Source: Citrus sinensis
Taxonomy: Eukaryota; Streptophyta; Magnoliopsida; Sapindales; Rutaceae
Length of the DNA stretch: 64,000 nt
Reading direction: 5' to 3'
Assembly: GCF_022201045.2 (NCBI RefSeq)
Contig: NC_068560.1
Span: forward strand, 36,109,001-36,173,000
Shown here: piece after piece, positions 1 to 12,003 of the stretch
Layout: every line of letters starts with the position of its first letter
How positions within the stretch are numbered: the stretch's first letter is position 1
Notes under the pieces: model-generated
Told to the model about the DNA's origin: nothing
The model's input: only the letters and a program-made list of their open reading frames with translations
Databases searched by the model: none
Position numbers and translations under genes: made by a program

Positions 1-890
1 TCTCAAAACATTGAGTTTCTTCCACCAAAACCCAACTTGATCCATCAAAGGGAGTCCCAAAGAGTTTCACATCAACCCTATAAATTCTCTAAATTTTTTG
101 GAATTTTTTTTTTTAAATAAAAATTTTGTAAAAAAATATCAAGCCTTCAAATTGACTCCTTCGGTCCTTCCCCCTCCAATGGTCTAGTTTCTCTATTATC
201 TATATATATGTTTGCAAAAACCTAGCTCCTAATTCAACACCATCATGGAATCGATCTCTGAAGACCCAAAACTCTGCATTATAGCCTTAGTTCGTAGCTA
301 AAGTGGGCCCAAAAAATTAGGAATTTTTTTTCACTAAAATCCTATTTGGGACATAAAAAATGTCTCCTAAAAAGTTTCACATCAATTTAACAAATTCTCT
401 TAATTTCTCGGATTTTTTTATTTTCTAGAAAATACTTTGAAATTCGTAACAGTTATTTCAGGCCTCCAAATTGATTCATTTTTTTTTTCTTGTGGTCTAG
501 TTCTAGCAATGTTTACGTGAGTGCAAAACTAGCTCAAAATTCAACACCTTCGTGAAATTGTGCTATAAATGCCTACAACCATGTGCTAGCCTTCTGTTCT
601 ATACCCGATGAAAATTTTGAGGTTTTTTTTTCCCTATTAAAACCCTATTTGGGCTATAAAAAGGCTTCCAGGAATTTCACATCAATGCGAAAATTTCTCA
701 TAATTTGTTGGCATTTTTTTTGGTTTTTTGAGAAATTTTTTGAAAATTCATAAAAATTATTTCAAGAACCCAAATTGACTCATGTTTTTTTCTTATAGTC
801 TAATTTCACCAATATATTAAGTACGTGCAAAGAACTTGCTTGAAATTCAAAGCCATCATGAAATCCAAAACCATGCGCTAAGTATATATA
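1..890. repeat. Tandem array of diverged ~305-bp repeats (about 3 copies)
   Basis: The same series of landmarks recurs three times. A TTTCACATCAA block sits near 65, 375 and 675, preceded by a CCTATTTGGG-type block in copies 2 and 3 and followed by a T-rich run, a 'caaattgactc/attc' block and an 'attcaacaccatc'-like block. Spacing is about 310 then 300 bp. Copies differ by many substitutions and small indels, so the array is old. It is cut by the left edge of the window, so its true length is unknown. No open reading frame is maintained. Confidence 0.75.
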
Positions 891-1109
891 CACATATATC
901 CAGTGATTATCAAGTAAAAAACGCATATCTTAATGCACTACATGATAAAATTTATTGTATTAGAGCGTGCATTTTTTTTTTTAACTCTTGCCTTACTTTA
1001 ATAAAGTAAGAGATAACTTAATAGAAAACTACTCGTATATCATATTCATTAGAATGTAGAGTTGAATAAGTTATTAGAATCTTACTAAAATAGGGTATAG
1101 TATGCAACA

Positions 1110-1690
1110 AGGGTGCGTTTAGTGGCAGGATAATAAGTTAGGGATTTGACTAATTGATAAAAAAAATTGTCATATCTTATGTTTGGTGTGTACATAGCTT
1201 TTGATTAAACTTATCCTGGGCCACAAAATAATCTGATAAGCTTAAGAAAATTTATCCCATGAACCCCCATGGGATGAACTTGTTGGAATAATTTTACAAA
1301 GTATATTTACCAATTTATCAATATTAATACCATATCAATATGTAAATATAGAATTATAAATAAATAAAATATAAAAAACTATCAATCGATTATTAATAGA
1401 AAATATTCAACAAATTTCACTTAATTTAAAATTTATTAATTTAATTATTTTATTTAAGAACTATTATAAAAATTATAATTTAATGTGAGGTAAGCAACTG
1501 AGAATAAAAAACCCAAACATTTAGTGAGTTTTATTTATTTTTAACCAATTTAATGAAAAAATTATAAATCTAATCTAATCAAATCCTATTTGTTATATAT
1601 TAATTTTGAGACAACACTAATTATAATCCTATCCTATTTTATCCCTTCTTATCTTATTCTAACCTATCCAACGGACCAAACAAGTCCCCA
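1110..1690. mobile_element. MITE-like element, family uncertain
   Basis: The left end (gggtgcgtttagtggcagga) and the reverse complement of the right end (near 1640-1690, containing accaaacaagtcccc) resemble each other imperfectly, as expected for degenerate terminal inverted repeats of a small non-autonomous DNA transposon. The interior is AT-rich and non-coding. I could not identify a convincing target-site duplication, so the boundaries are approximate. Confidence 0.4.
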
Positions 1691-2214
1691 AAAAATATAT
1701 TTTTAAAGAGCAACCCACAAATTTTATGTCTCACAAACTAGGGGTACAGTTGGCAGAGCCGTGTCCCATTTTATCGAGACATTTTCGCAATTTCACGTTC
1801 ATGATTAATATAATTTTACATAACGCTTGCAGCGCGCACGTTTTTAACTGCGCCAAAGCTTCATGTCTTGACTCTTGCGGCACTACCTTTCCAGTTATTC
1901 TTACTAATTCTAAAGACTAACATTATTATTTAAATTTGATTTAATTATAATACCTATATTATATATTTCATACAAATTAAAGAGGTCATGATTATATATG
2001 ACTCAGAAACATTCGGTTCATATTAAAATAACCACATATATATCAAATCTTATATAAGTCACATGCATCGAAAAAGTAAGGAGAAAATAAATGTTAATAG
2101 TATAGCTCTTATTTAACCGAAAGTTTTATTACTTTGAATTAAACTTTTATTATTTTTATAAAAGAAGCATGCCTAAACGGGGTATAACTTCTTGATAGTA
2201 CGGCAAGAGACTTA

Positions 2215-3427
2215 TGTTGTGTTTACTTTCTGGAGTGAGAGTGAGGAGTGTAGATTCCTCCCACTCCAGTGTTTACTTCAACTAATTATGAAATGATTAG
2301 GAATTCAACTCTGTAGACCTCACCTATTTTTGGAGTGGGGAGTAGGAGTGGGAATCCACTCCCACCTCTCCCTTTTCTACCATTTTTTAAATTTAATTTA
2401 ATTTGATTTAATATTTTATATTTAATAAACTAAAATAAAATAAATAATATTATATTTATTTAAATATTATTATTATATTTAACTAAATAATAATTTGCAT
2501 TGATTATAAGTTAAAATGACTTTAAAATAATATTATTATATTAATAGAGAATTAATAAATATTACTATATGCTATCTTTATTTAATAATATAATATTATT
2601 ATATTTATTTTAAAAATAATAGTACTTTATTTATTTAATAATTAATAATTAATAATAATAAATAGTTACTAATTTTGTACTAAACAATATTATATTAATA
2701 AATAATAAATTTAATATAATTATATTAAATAGAATAATGTTTCATTTTATATTTATCCTTCTTTTTATTAAATTTACTATAATTATATTTAATAAATATT
2801 TAAATAATATTATTTAACTAAATAATAATTGGGTTTGATTCTAAGTTTAATTTACTTAAAAATAATATTATTATATTAATAGAAAAAATAATATTATTAT
2901 ATACCATCTTTATTTGAAAATATAATAATATTATATTTATTTAAAAATTATAGTATTATATTTATTTAATATTAATAATTAATACTAATAAATAGTTTAT
3001 TCTAAGAAAATATTAATTTCATACTATGTTAATAGTAAAAATATTTCATTTATATTGCCCTCATCAAAAATTTTTAATTTATATAATTAAAATTAAAATT
3101 AATAAAAATTGTGATGGTCATAATTAAGAATATTAATATTTATTATAAATTTACAAATATAATAAAATAAATGTTTATTCATTAAATATATTTTTATTAA
3201 CTTTGTAATTAAAAATTATTATTCTTTAAATAAGGATAAAATTATAATTTGAAACTATTTACTCACAATCTAAGACAAAGTAAACACATAAATTGGATTC
3301 TGATCTTCATTCCATGCTTCAATTCCAGTGCAAGTAAACAACCTACTCTCAATCCCACTCCACACTCCTAATCCTAGGATTCGTACTCCTCAGAATTCCC
3401 ACTCCAATCCAAAAAGTAAACGCTACC
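2215..3427. mobile_element. PIF/Harbinger-like MITE with TTA flanks
   Basis: The left end reads TGTTGTGTTTACTTTCTGGA and the reverse complement of the right end reads GGTAGCGTTTACTTTTTGGA. Both are followed by GGAGTG-rich sub-terminal DNA. The element is flanked by TTA at 2212-2214 and 3428-3430, the usual 3-bp target duplication of PIF/Harbinger. The interior is nearly pure A/T without coding potential, so this is a non-autonomous derivative. Superfamily is inferred from TIR form and the 3-bp duplication. Confidence 0.6.
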
Positions 3428-3430
3428 TTA

Positions 3431-6068
3431 AACATTAATAGAGAGATTATAGGTTCAGTTTAGTAATATGGTATCTTTTAAAATGATTAATGATAGTTGT
3501 ACTGTAAAAATAATCAGTTACTAATTTATTTCGTGTTACTAATTTTATTGTTATGTTCTCATCTTGTGTGTTCGTATGTGCTAGGACATCTATTATGATT
3601 CTAGGAGTATTATTTATCTAACAAAAGATCACCGTTGGAACTCAGCATATACCTTTAGCATGCATAGATTTTTTCAGATATGAACCACTAGAAATAGATT
3701 TTAGAGGAACAAAATTAGTTTTTATAGTTGTTAATACCGACCTTACTCGTAGTTTGTGGCCTTTTATCTCGAGCAATAATTTCAGACCCAAGTCAGAGAG
3801 ACGAGTTTGGTAGAAAAATAGCTGGAGTTGTTCTAAACACTTTTGCCGTACCACATAATCCAACTGAACGGGAAATTTTCCAGGAAATAGGACTAAAAAG
3901 GTTAATCAATAGACAATTTTAATATCGAAGGACCAGCAGACTCAAGAAGAAATATATCGGACAAGACAACGATAGTGTGTATATATATATACTTGGTCGC
4001 TACTGTAGTGACAGGGCACGAACAGAGTTTCGCTAATAATTGCTATTGTCTGTGCCGCTGTGTACAAAGATGGGAGATCACTCCCATGGTCAGACTCAAG
4101 AGAGACAGACGGCAGATTCGAGATCGAGTATTCTCAATAATAATAATAATAAAACAGGAAGCGTATGGGCCGGTCTTTCACTTTGTCCATTTTTGCGTGC
4201 TTACCAGCAACCGATTCCAGGATTTGTCTTTGTCCAGAAAGGCCCAAAAGTAATCGAGTTTTCGTCATGGCCTTTTGTACTGCTCTTTCATGACATTTTT
4301 CGGCGGTGATGGTGATAGTACGTGGTAACTTGAATTTCATTGCATTTCATGATCATCTCACAGCTGTTCGACATTGGGAAATTGTTTCTCGTACACAGTA
4401 AACGCTTAGAGCTATTAGCTATACTCGTTTTTTATCGAATGCTAGCCTAAGAGCGATATGTGAAGGTCGTATTAAATTCGGATTTGATGCTACCCAAATT
4501 TGTATGACATGTTAGGAAGCAGTTTATGGATTAAGATTCTCTCCTGATCTTATATTATCTAAATAAATTTTATTAATATGATTGGTAGTTAATAAATTAA
4601 AAAAAAAAGTAATTAAATCATAATCATCCACTAACATTAAAACACGTGTAGCATAAGATTTGTAAAAGATCAAAAGCGTTCAGATCAGGAGAGAAGTCTG
4701 ATCAGCAATTTATAACGATAAATACATACTGTTGCAACATGATAATTCTTACCTCAAGCCCATAGTTTGATGAGATTCAAACATTTCAGATCTCATTTAT
4801 CTGAATTTATTTTGCAATCTTATAGTACTCCCAAGCAGCAAGCAAGCACGTGGTAATTGTTGGATTAAAAGAAGAATAAATGAAAAGAAGAATACGCATT
4901 AAACCAGTGGATTTAGAGATCCTGTCCCCATCTTGCCTTTGGCTTTATTATTGTTTTTTATATAAAAACAAAAATAATAAAATGATACATCTAAATCATA
5001 GATCACTAATAATGTACATGTGTTAAATGTAAGATACAGTAGATGATCATTTAAAAATAAATTAATCCCTTGTGTAATTTTTATGAGAATCTAAATCCTA
5101 ATGCAAATTCTGTGATAATTTTAGTGTGAAAAGAATGTTGATAATTTTTATTTAATTTATTTATTTGTTATTATTATTATTATTAAAAAAAAAGTTTTAA
5201 ACGTTTTTATCAATTTTAGGACTCCGCGTATGTATAACCCGGCCCACTTAAAAGTCGAACTGCCATAGCAATCACTCAACGCCGTCGTTTTGATCTTGCG
5301 TTTTTCTTACTGTTAGTGTTGTGGTTTCACGAAGGTTTTAGATTTAGGTTCGTTAGTTGAAGACATTGACAGGTTTTCTGAACACTTGTAATTAGTTTGA
5401 AAATTAAAATTTTTGATATATTTTCTGAAAACTATTCACTGGAATGGAACTTCGTTGGCGCTCACCATCTACGGTGCCGTTTCGATTTGCTCGCTTTATC
5501 TTTTAGATGACAGTGCTGGAACAGTAAGCCGTATATCTTCTCTCTTTTAAGCTGTAATTCGTTACATTGACCGATTCGAATTGTAGCAGCTACGTAAAGG
5601 TTCGTTCTTAAATTTCTTTTTATTTTATTAATTTTGGAGGAAACTTAATATTTTTATACGGGTTTGCGGGATTTTATGGGGTTTTTGCTTTTACGAACTC
5701 CACGAGTCTTGTCTTCAAGCCGAACTGCTAGAGCTGCCAGGTCCGACCTCTGCCTTGGAGTTGAATGTGAGCAGTTGCTGCCTGGCCAGGAGAGGTGCGA
5801 AACCTACGTGGCATATCATACATATAACCATTTTTTTTTACAATTTCTTTTTTTGGGGGGGAAAAAGTTCAATTCATGTATTACTTCCAGTAAAACTAGG
5901 TTCATTGCGTAAAGAGGGCCGTTTTGTAGAAATGTTATAACCTTGTAAAAATATTAGCAATTCAATGTTCATATTCTTGTTTTGTTTGATTCTCCATATC
6001 CATATGCCTGTTGTTGACATATTGTCTTTGTTGTTTATCTTTTTGAGCAGTACTTTCCATCTGAGAAG
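3431..6068. other. Intergenic region and 5' leader of the thioredoxin-like gene
   Basis: No supported gene from 3431 to about 5270; the short open frames here overlap on both strands and match nothing I recognise. A short (AAT)n run lies near 4136-4152. From about 5270 the sequence becomes less AT-rich and probably contains the promoter and untranslated leader of the gene that starts at 6069. The leader is likely interrupted by an intron, since TTTTTGAGCAG just before 6051 is a good acceptor. Confidence 0.4.
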
Positions 6069-8268
6069 ATGGATTCTTCTCACAAACAGCCTTTCTTTTG
6101 TTTGAAATGGCCATGGCTTAATAATCAAAACCCTCAAGCTCCTAATGTTTGTACTTTCCAAGGCCCTTGGTTGTTGAAATCACTGCGAAATCTTGGATCC
6201 ATTGCTTTCAATTCATTCGACATGTTTTCGAAATCCTCAAATTCATGGATCAACTCCTTTACTCACTCCCCATTGTATGTTAGAGCCGGTCAAAATAATA
6301 ACTTGAAGTCGAAGAAAAGGATCTTGAGTCCAGAAGAACAAGGAGAGGCCGAACAAAGAGCATTTGCGTTGGCGCTGGCAAGTAGGAAAGAGGCTACGGT
6401 GATTGAATTCTACTCACCCAAATGCAGTCTGTGCAACTCCTTAATTGCTTTTGTCACGGAAGTGGAGAGTAGAAATTCAAACTGGCTGAACATTGTCATG
6501 GCAGATGCTGAAAACGAGAAATGGCTGCCTGAGGTAATGTGTTCCCTTCCTGACTTCTTTTACATAGATGCTTGAAATTTGGAAATGCATGGACTGAAAA
6601 TTACGACTTTCCCTTTGGGTTTGGTTAAACTTTTTCTGTTATGTGCTATAACCATCCGGCGACAATTTATGATCTCTGTCTTTGTGAACGAAAGCATGAA
6701 GATGGAGATTCTACCCGTGTTATTTTATTTCACTTTTTGATCTTATTATTGTCATTGGCATGCCACATGGTATAATCAGTTCTACAACATTTAAATTAAT
6801 GCAGCATTATTATTATTTTTGTCTCATATTAGTTAGACATACAAGATTCATAGTTTTATCAAGAAACATGCATAAATGCTCAGGACTTAATGTTGATAGT
6901 AACCAATCATCTTATCATGCACTAGGAAAATTGTTTCCCTTTCTGACATGCTCAGCCTCATCTTTATTGATTTTCTACCAAGAGATATTGTGATGCTCAT
7001 TTATTTTCTGCCAGTAGTTATACTTGGCAATAATTTTCATTTTTTTACGGCAAGTATTTCCCAGATTAGGGTATTGGCAGGTGAAGCCAGTACAGGATAT
7101 TGGCTTCATAGATCTAGCTATCTTTGTCATAACTAGACAACATGCGTATAATTTCTCCAATTGACATCGAAAGTACGACTGTTAAGTTCAATTGAAACTT
7201 TAATAGCTAGTTGAGTCCATATTTCCCTCACCATATTGATGTGCAAGGAGCACTTCAGTAATTAATTCGAAAGCAGTTTAGATTAATGCAAAGGAGAATG
7301 AGTGGGTTTAGTTAATCAAATGGTGAGCTTTTCATGTTCGTTTCTATTATAAAATTATGAATCCTAATAGTAGTATTTTCATCTAATGTGAAAGTACTTG
7401 AAGATTCATTATTATGCAACCACTGTGGATCAAAGAATTTTGATGGACTGAAGAATCTGGAGTCTAGTTCAAAAGGATTAAGGAAATAAATCGCGTTATA
7501 TACTGGGCAAATAGGTAATCTAAACACAGTTATTGGTTCCACCCTCCCTGATGGCTTCTTTATTTTTTGGGTATGACATGCAGAAAAAATAATGATAAAT
7601 CTTAAATCTAGCAAATTTAACAATACTAACAAATTACATATCCAGTTGTTCTTGAATGATGTTCCTGGCTTCAGCGTGATAGGATTGGTGTGATAGACAT
7701 TTGTAGCCCATATGGCGTCATCGCTGCTGACTTTTATGGAATACATCACTGTTTGTTCTACTTATTGTGAAGCTCTGCAGAAGAAGATGCATCAAACATG
7801 AGTTAAGCTAAAAGAGCTAGCAACTCAGGTCACTCAGCCCCTAACAGCTATTTTCACCGGTTGCTGATTGGAATTGGTCTTGAGATTTTATGTCAATGCA
7901 TGAGTTAGTGGAATAATTAACATATTTAGTTATGTGTGCATAATCTGGTATAATTAATTTCATTGAGCTTTATTATCCTGTCGGCTCCGTTTGCTAGTTC
8001 CTTCCGGTAGAAATGGTATTGTCCATTTTGTGGATTTCGATCATCAATCCCAATGATAAATGAAATTCATTTTGGATTGCTAATTTATTTATATTCATTG
8101 TTGATGCAGCTTCTCCATTATGACATTAATTATGTTCCTTGTTTCGTACTGTTGGACAAAGATGGGAAGGCACTGGCGAAGACAGGTATTCCAAGCAGTC
8201 GACTACATGTAGTGGCTGGTATTTCTCATCTTCTCAAAATGAAGCGCCCTTTGAAGAAGAACAGCTAG
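6069..8268 (+). CDS. Thioredoxin-fold protein with CSLC motif
   Basis: Two coding exons, 6069-6533 and 8110-8268, joined in phase 0 (GAG|GTAATG donor, TGATGCAG acceptor), give 207 residues. Residues 1-105 are a basic, Phe/Trp/Ser-rich N-terminal extension that may be an organellar or membrane targeting region. A thioredoxin-like fold follows, with a strand ending in the CxxC motif C119-S-L-C122 and the conserved cis-proline in V164-P165 in the second exon. The tail is lysine-rich. The fold and the two-cysteine motif suggest a redox role, but CSLC is not the classical WCGPC, so the partner and compartment are unknown. The long intron carries a decayed copy of the 3' end of CTC1 in antisense orientation. 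It could equally be a thioredoxin-like scaffold without reductase activity. The fold assignment is firm; the function is inferred. Confidence 0.85.
6840..7760 (-). pseudogene. Decayed duplicate of the CTC1 3' end, inside an intron
   Basis: This stretch aligns, in the same orientation and order, with about 10900-11830, which holds the last CTC1 exon and its 3' flank. Shared landmarks include 'ccctttctgacatg' (near 6940 and 11008), 'ggagcacttcagtaattaat' (7247 and 11295), and the coding segment for VYHTNPIT. On the minus strand the copy keeps [11 protein letters not shown], then a 1-nt insertion relative to CTC1 breaks the frame and the CTC1 stop is lost. An extra ~14 nt lies upstream of the shared peptide. 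It carries no complete gene and sits antisense within the intron of the thioredoxin-like gene. Confidence 0.8.
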
Positions 8269-9265
8269 ATTAAATTGAATTGAAGTCAACAAAAACTATC
8301 ATCCTTGTTAAGTTCATGAAAGTCGTATCTGAAGTTGTAATTCTTTTTAAAATTTTTTAGTTTTGAATGGTCTGTGGAGTTGTAATTGTTTGTAGTGAAA
8401 TTGATTCAGAGAAAAAGTGGTTCGCCCATCGGCATCAAATCTCTTGTATCCTTTGGATGGTTGAATTGGTTTGTTCTTAAATGTAATTGAAATGGTGCTA
8501 ATTGAACTATTAGTTTTTATTCCCTGCCAACACTGCTGTCAGTTAAATAAGGTTGTTGAAAACTGTGGAGGGCACAACTCTGAACGATCATCCAGGCGTT
8601 TGTTACGGTTGTGCTATTCAAATAATTTTCCCAGGAGCATCTGCTTTATATTGTGAAGGGATCTCCTTTGTTAGGCCGGCCATAATTATTGAGCGGAAAT
8701 GAACCGTATGGTGAGTGAAAAATTAGAATACCGAAATGCAGGCTTAAAGAGGAGAGGGGATGGGTGGGGGGTGGGTGGGGCCCGGCCCTCATGCAAACTG
8801 TGGCAGCTACCTAGTAATTGTTTCTCCAGTGTAACCAATTGTAAGGGGACGTTAGTCTCAGACTCTGCAAGGAACCCAAGCCTTTTAAGTTCCATTTGGC
8901 TGTGGAATTAAAGCACTTTCCCCAAACCCAAAAAAGTAAAACGGAATTTTTTTCAATGGCCAATTGTCTTTAGGCTACTCTGCTTCACACAAGCCTTTTG
9001 AAGGGAGTTTTGAAAAGCGAAATGAAGGATATGTCAAACAAGCCGCCCCACTTTGATTTGATTGAATGTAGTAACCATTACACTACACAATGGGAACAGT
9101 AAATCTCACAAAACAGGCCGCAGAAGGCAAAAAGATATTAAAGAGCCTCTCCTACACCGCCAAGTACAAGATCAAATTGATGTTGTAACTAAGCTAACAA
9201 ATAGAAATAAAAGTATGGCCGCACAAAGAGTGGTTATCACAGACAAATTAAACCTTGTTAATAAT
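8269..9265. other. Intergenic region between convergent genes
   Basis: This holds the 3' untranslated region of the thioredoxin-like gene (about 8269-8470) and, on the other strand, the 3' end of the small membrane protein gene. A G-rich patch (gatgggtggggggtgggtgggg) lies at 8759-8780. I see no additional gene. Confidence 0.4.
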
Positions 9266-9691
9266 CTACATGTGATGTGTAGGTTGGTTTGAAGAAGATG
9301 AGTGCTGTTCCTCTTCTTCTTCTTCTTCTTCTTCTTCTTCTTCTTCTTGCTTTCTTTCCTGGTGCGCTGGCGTTGGCACTGGAGTTGGAGTTGAAACAGA
9401 GGTGTCCGAAACATTAATAGGCGGCCTTTGTAATGGTAACGTGGGGCTAAGTCTTCCGTCAATGCATGAAGAGAACTTGCGCTCCGCCCAGCTCTCCATA
9501 TCGAACTGACCATAACCCATGATTCTTTTTCCTGAGCAGAGCCGTCCGATCATGCCAGCAAGTACGCCTAAGATTATGATAACCACCAGTACCGCTATGA
9601 CCGGGCCAACAGAACCGTGGCTGGGATAAGCATTGTAATACTGCTGGGTTGTAGTCGCTGTTGGTGGTTGCTGGGTTAAGGGCATTGTCAT
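9266..9691 (-). CDS. Small single-pass membrane protein of unknown function
   Basis: A single uninterrupted reading frame encodes 141 residues starting at ATG 9691; a second ATG lies two codons later. Residues 1-27 are Pro/Thr/Gln-rich. Residues about 28-51 form one hydrophobic helix (GPVIAVLVVIIILGVLAGMI), followed by the positively charged RLCSGKR, suggesting a cytosolic C-terminal side. A conserved-looking block (GYGQFDMESW...CIDGR) follows, then a Pro/Thr-rich stretch and a polyglutamate run encoded by a GAA/GAG microsatellite near the C terminus. Similar short plant proteins exist as uncharacterised membrane proteins, as far as I recall; no function is proposed. The polyglutamate length is probably variable between alleles. 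Confidence 0.75.
   Translation of the reverse strand: MTMPLTQQPPTATTTQQYYNAYPSHGSVGPVIAVLVVIIILGVLAGMIGRLCSGKRIMGYGQFDMESWAERKFSSCIDGRLSPTLPLQRPPINVSDTSVSTPTPVPTPAHQERKQEEEEEEEEEEEEEQHSSSSNQPTHHM
9311..9348. repeat. (TTC)n microsatellite, coding for polyglutamate on the minus strand
   Basis: About twelve uninterrupted TTC units lie inside the small membrane protein gene. On the coding strand they read GAA/GAG and give a run of Glu residues. Confidence 0.9.
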
Positions 9692-9904
9692 TTTTGGTTG
9701 CTTTAAAAATCTCTGTTTGTTTAACGTTAATGTGAAAATGTATATGAGGGCTTGGTCTGGGAAGTTGTTTACAAGAGACTGATTGCCGGATGTTCAAGTG
9801 CATATAAATTAGAAGAAAGAAAACACAACCTGATCCATTCTGTGCAAATCAGGGGCTTTAAATCTTTTATTATTACTTTGTAGAATTGTAGTGTGGCTCG
9901 TCTT

Positions 9905-9937
<33 letters not shown>

Positions 9938-10898
9938 CTCTCTTACTCCTAGCGAAGAAAAACGTATAATACACAAAATAAAATAAAATAAAAATTTAAA
10001 ATTCAGGACTGGTTGCTCAACTTCCAAATAAAACTATAATTTGTGTATGTGAGTACATATACATATAATTGCTTTTTTCTTTTAAAACCGCTTAAGAGAA
10101 GATTTTGATAGAGAAATTGAGTGAGACATAATAATATGAGAAAAGGAAACACATGGACATGGTAGATCTAATATCCGATGGTGTGAAGATGGGCCTAAAT
10201 AATTTTTTTTCTTTTTTTTTTTAAAGGAAAATATTTGAATGAAGAACCCAAATGAAATGACAGTGAAAAGGACGAAAGAAAAGAAAAGGGGAAAAGTTGA
10301 TGAGAAAAAGACGAGGGAATCTGTAAGGAGTCTGTCAAAAGTTAAAAAAGTCCAAATCCTTTCTCCTAGACAGCCTCCTTTCAAAAACGTCGACGAACTT
10401 TTGCAGTGCCTTTTCTGGTTCCTAATAAGCAATTGGAAAACAACCTTAACACTTCACTCTTTACTCAGTACGTATGTATTAAAACAATGCTACAGTCAAA
10501 CTCTCACTTGTAACGCGTGAACACCACTTTCCACACGACTTTTAACCCATTATTTGGCTACCTCGGTTCCCTTGACCGAAAATCATTTCTTGAATTATTT
10601 ACCTAATTTCGTCTTCAGTGGAGAAAATGGAAAAGCCCATACAATTGATTACTTGGATGAGACGATTGACTGCATTCTTCCCTCTACAAATACAAACTTA
10701 ACTAGTTACCTTGGAAATATGTTATTGCATCCCTCTCCATCTCCAGCCATCTTTGCATTTTAATGGGAAGACCAAATACATTAACACTAACATGGTCAAA
10801 GTAAAAAAAAAAGGAGTTGAAGACTCAGACAAACATTTATGTAAGAAGTTAATGTATGAAATGCAGGGGCTACTCAATTTGATACCCTTCTTCCCACA
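9692..10898. other. Upstream region of the small membrane protein gene and intergenic DNA
   Basis: This lies upstream of the minus-strand gene that starts at 9691. A (GA)n run at 9908-9934 reads as a CT-rich patch on the sense strand, a common plant leader or promoter feature. Several open frames here on both strands are short, overlapping and unrecognisable. No gene is supported. Confidence 0.4.
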
Positions 10899-10899
10899 A

Positions 10900-11721
10900 G
10901 CATTTTACTCAGTTCAGCCGAATATTATGCTCAGGGCTAAACTGAAGAGTGATGTGAACCAATCAGTCGCCTGATGCCGAAATATTAAAATTTAACTCAA
11001 TTCTTCGCCCTTTCTGACATGATCTTTTTCCCGGAGAAAATTATGGAGTTTATTTATTTTCTCCCAGTTGGCAAGGATATCGCACATCTGAGCCTGCACA
11101 GACAATGGATCGGGACCAACAGGGCTTTACCCCCACAAAAGCCATTACAGGAAATTGGCTTCACATCCTTTTTTATCGGGGCCATGGTAGTCATAATTAG
11201 ACAACATAAATACAATAACTAAATGTCTCCATTTGACAACTGAAGTACAACTGTAAAGGGGAGTACATATTTCCATCACCATACTGATGTGCGAGGAGCA
11301 CTTCAGTAATTAATGGTTCAAAGGCAGTTTAGCTTAAACAAAAGAAAACAGTGATTAGCCACAATATGAGTAGGTATAGTGCATCAAATAAGCTTTTTAT
11401 GAGCTTTTTTTTTTTTTATTATTATAGAATCATGAAACCTACAAGTTTCTGCATCATGTGAAAAGCACTTGAGGAATTGTAAGTTCCATTAACATCTTAC
11501 TACTTTGAATCAAATGACATTTGATTGAGTGAACAATCTGGAGAGTCTAGTTCAAAATGTGAGGAAATAAATTGCTATACATGCTGGGAAAATAGATCAT
11601 CTAAATACAATTATTGGTGCCACCCGGACTGACGGCTGGTTGACTTCATATCTTTTTGGGTAAGACATGTACAGAAGATAATTATCCATCTCACATCAAG
11701 CAAATTTAACAGTAGGAACAA
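10900..11721. repeat. Source copy of the duplicated CTC1 3' flank
   Basis: This is the region immediately downstream of the CTC1 stop codon. It matches the decayed copy at 6840-7760 over several hundred bases. It probably contains the CTC1 3' untranslated region. Confidence 0.7.
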
Positions 11722-11972
11722 CTACCTGTCCTGTAGTTCTTGAATCACATTCCGGGCCTCAGTGATTGGATTGGTGTGATAGACTTCTGTAGCACATATG
11801 TTTTGCATAGAATTCATTGTCATCTCGGTATTCATAAGGTGTTCTTTTTCCAACCACCTGACAGCACTTAAATCCATCACACTAGCAACAACAGTCTGCG
11901 CGGGCAAATGAAAATACCTCATTCAATCAGTGCTTCGACATTGAAGAATAATGAATGCAAAAGAAAAGGAAC

Positions 11973-12003
<31 letters not shown>

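Noticed and set aside
1-890. The ~305-bp repeats as a CRISPR-like array
   Set aside because: The units are far too long and diverged, there are no short identical repeats with unique spacers, and the genome is plant nuclear.
1726-1920. 64-codon plus-strand frame with several Cys residues
   Set aside because: Looks superficially like a small Cys-rich peptide, but has no signal peptide and no regular Cys spacing, and the surrounding DNA is repetitive.
7312-7749. 145-codon minus-strand frame in the thioredoxin-like gene's intron
   Set aside because: It runs through the decayed CTC1 copy after a frameshift; the extension past VYHTNPIT reads non-coding 3' flank.
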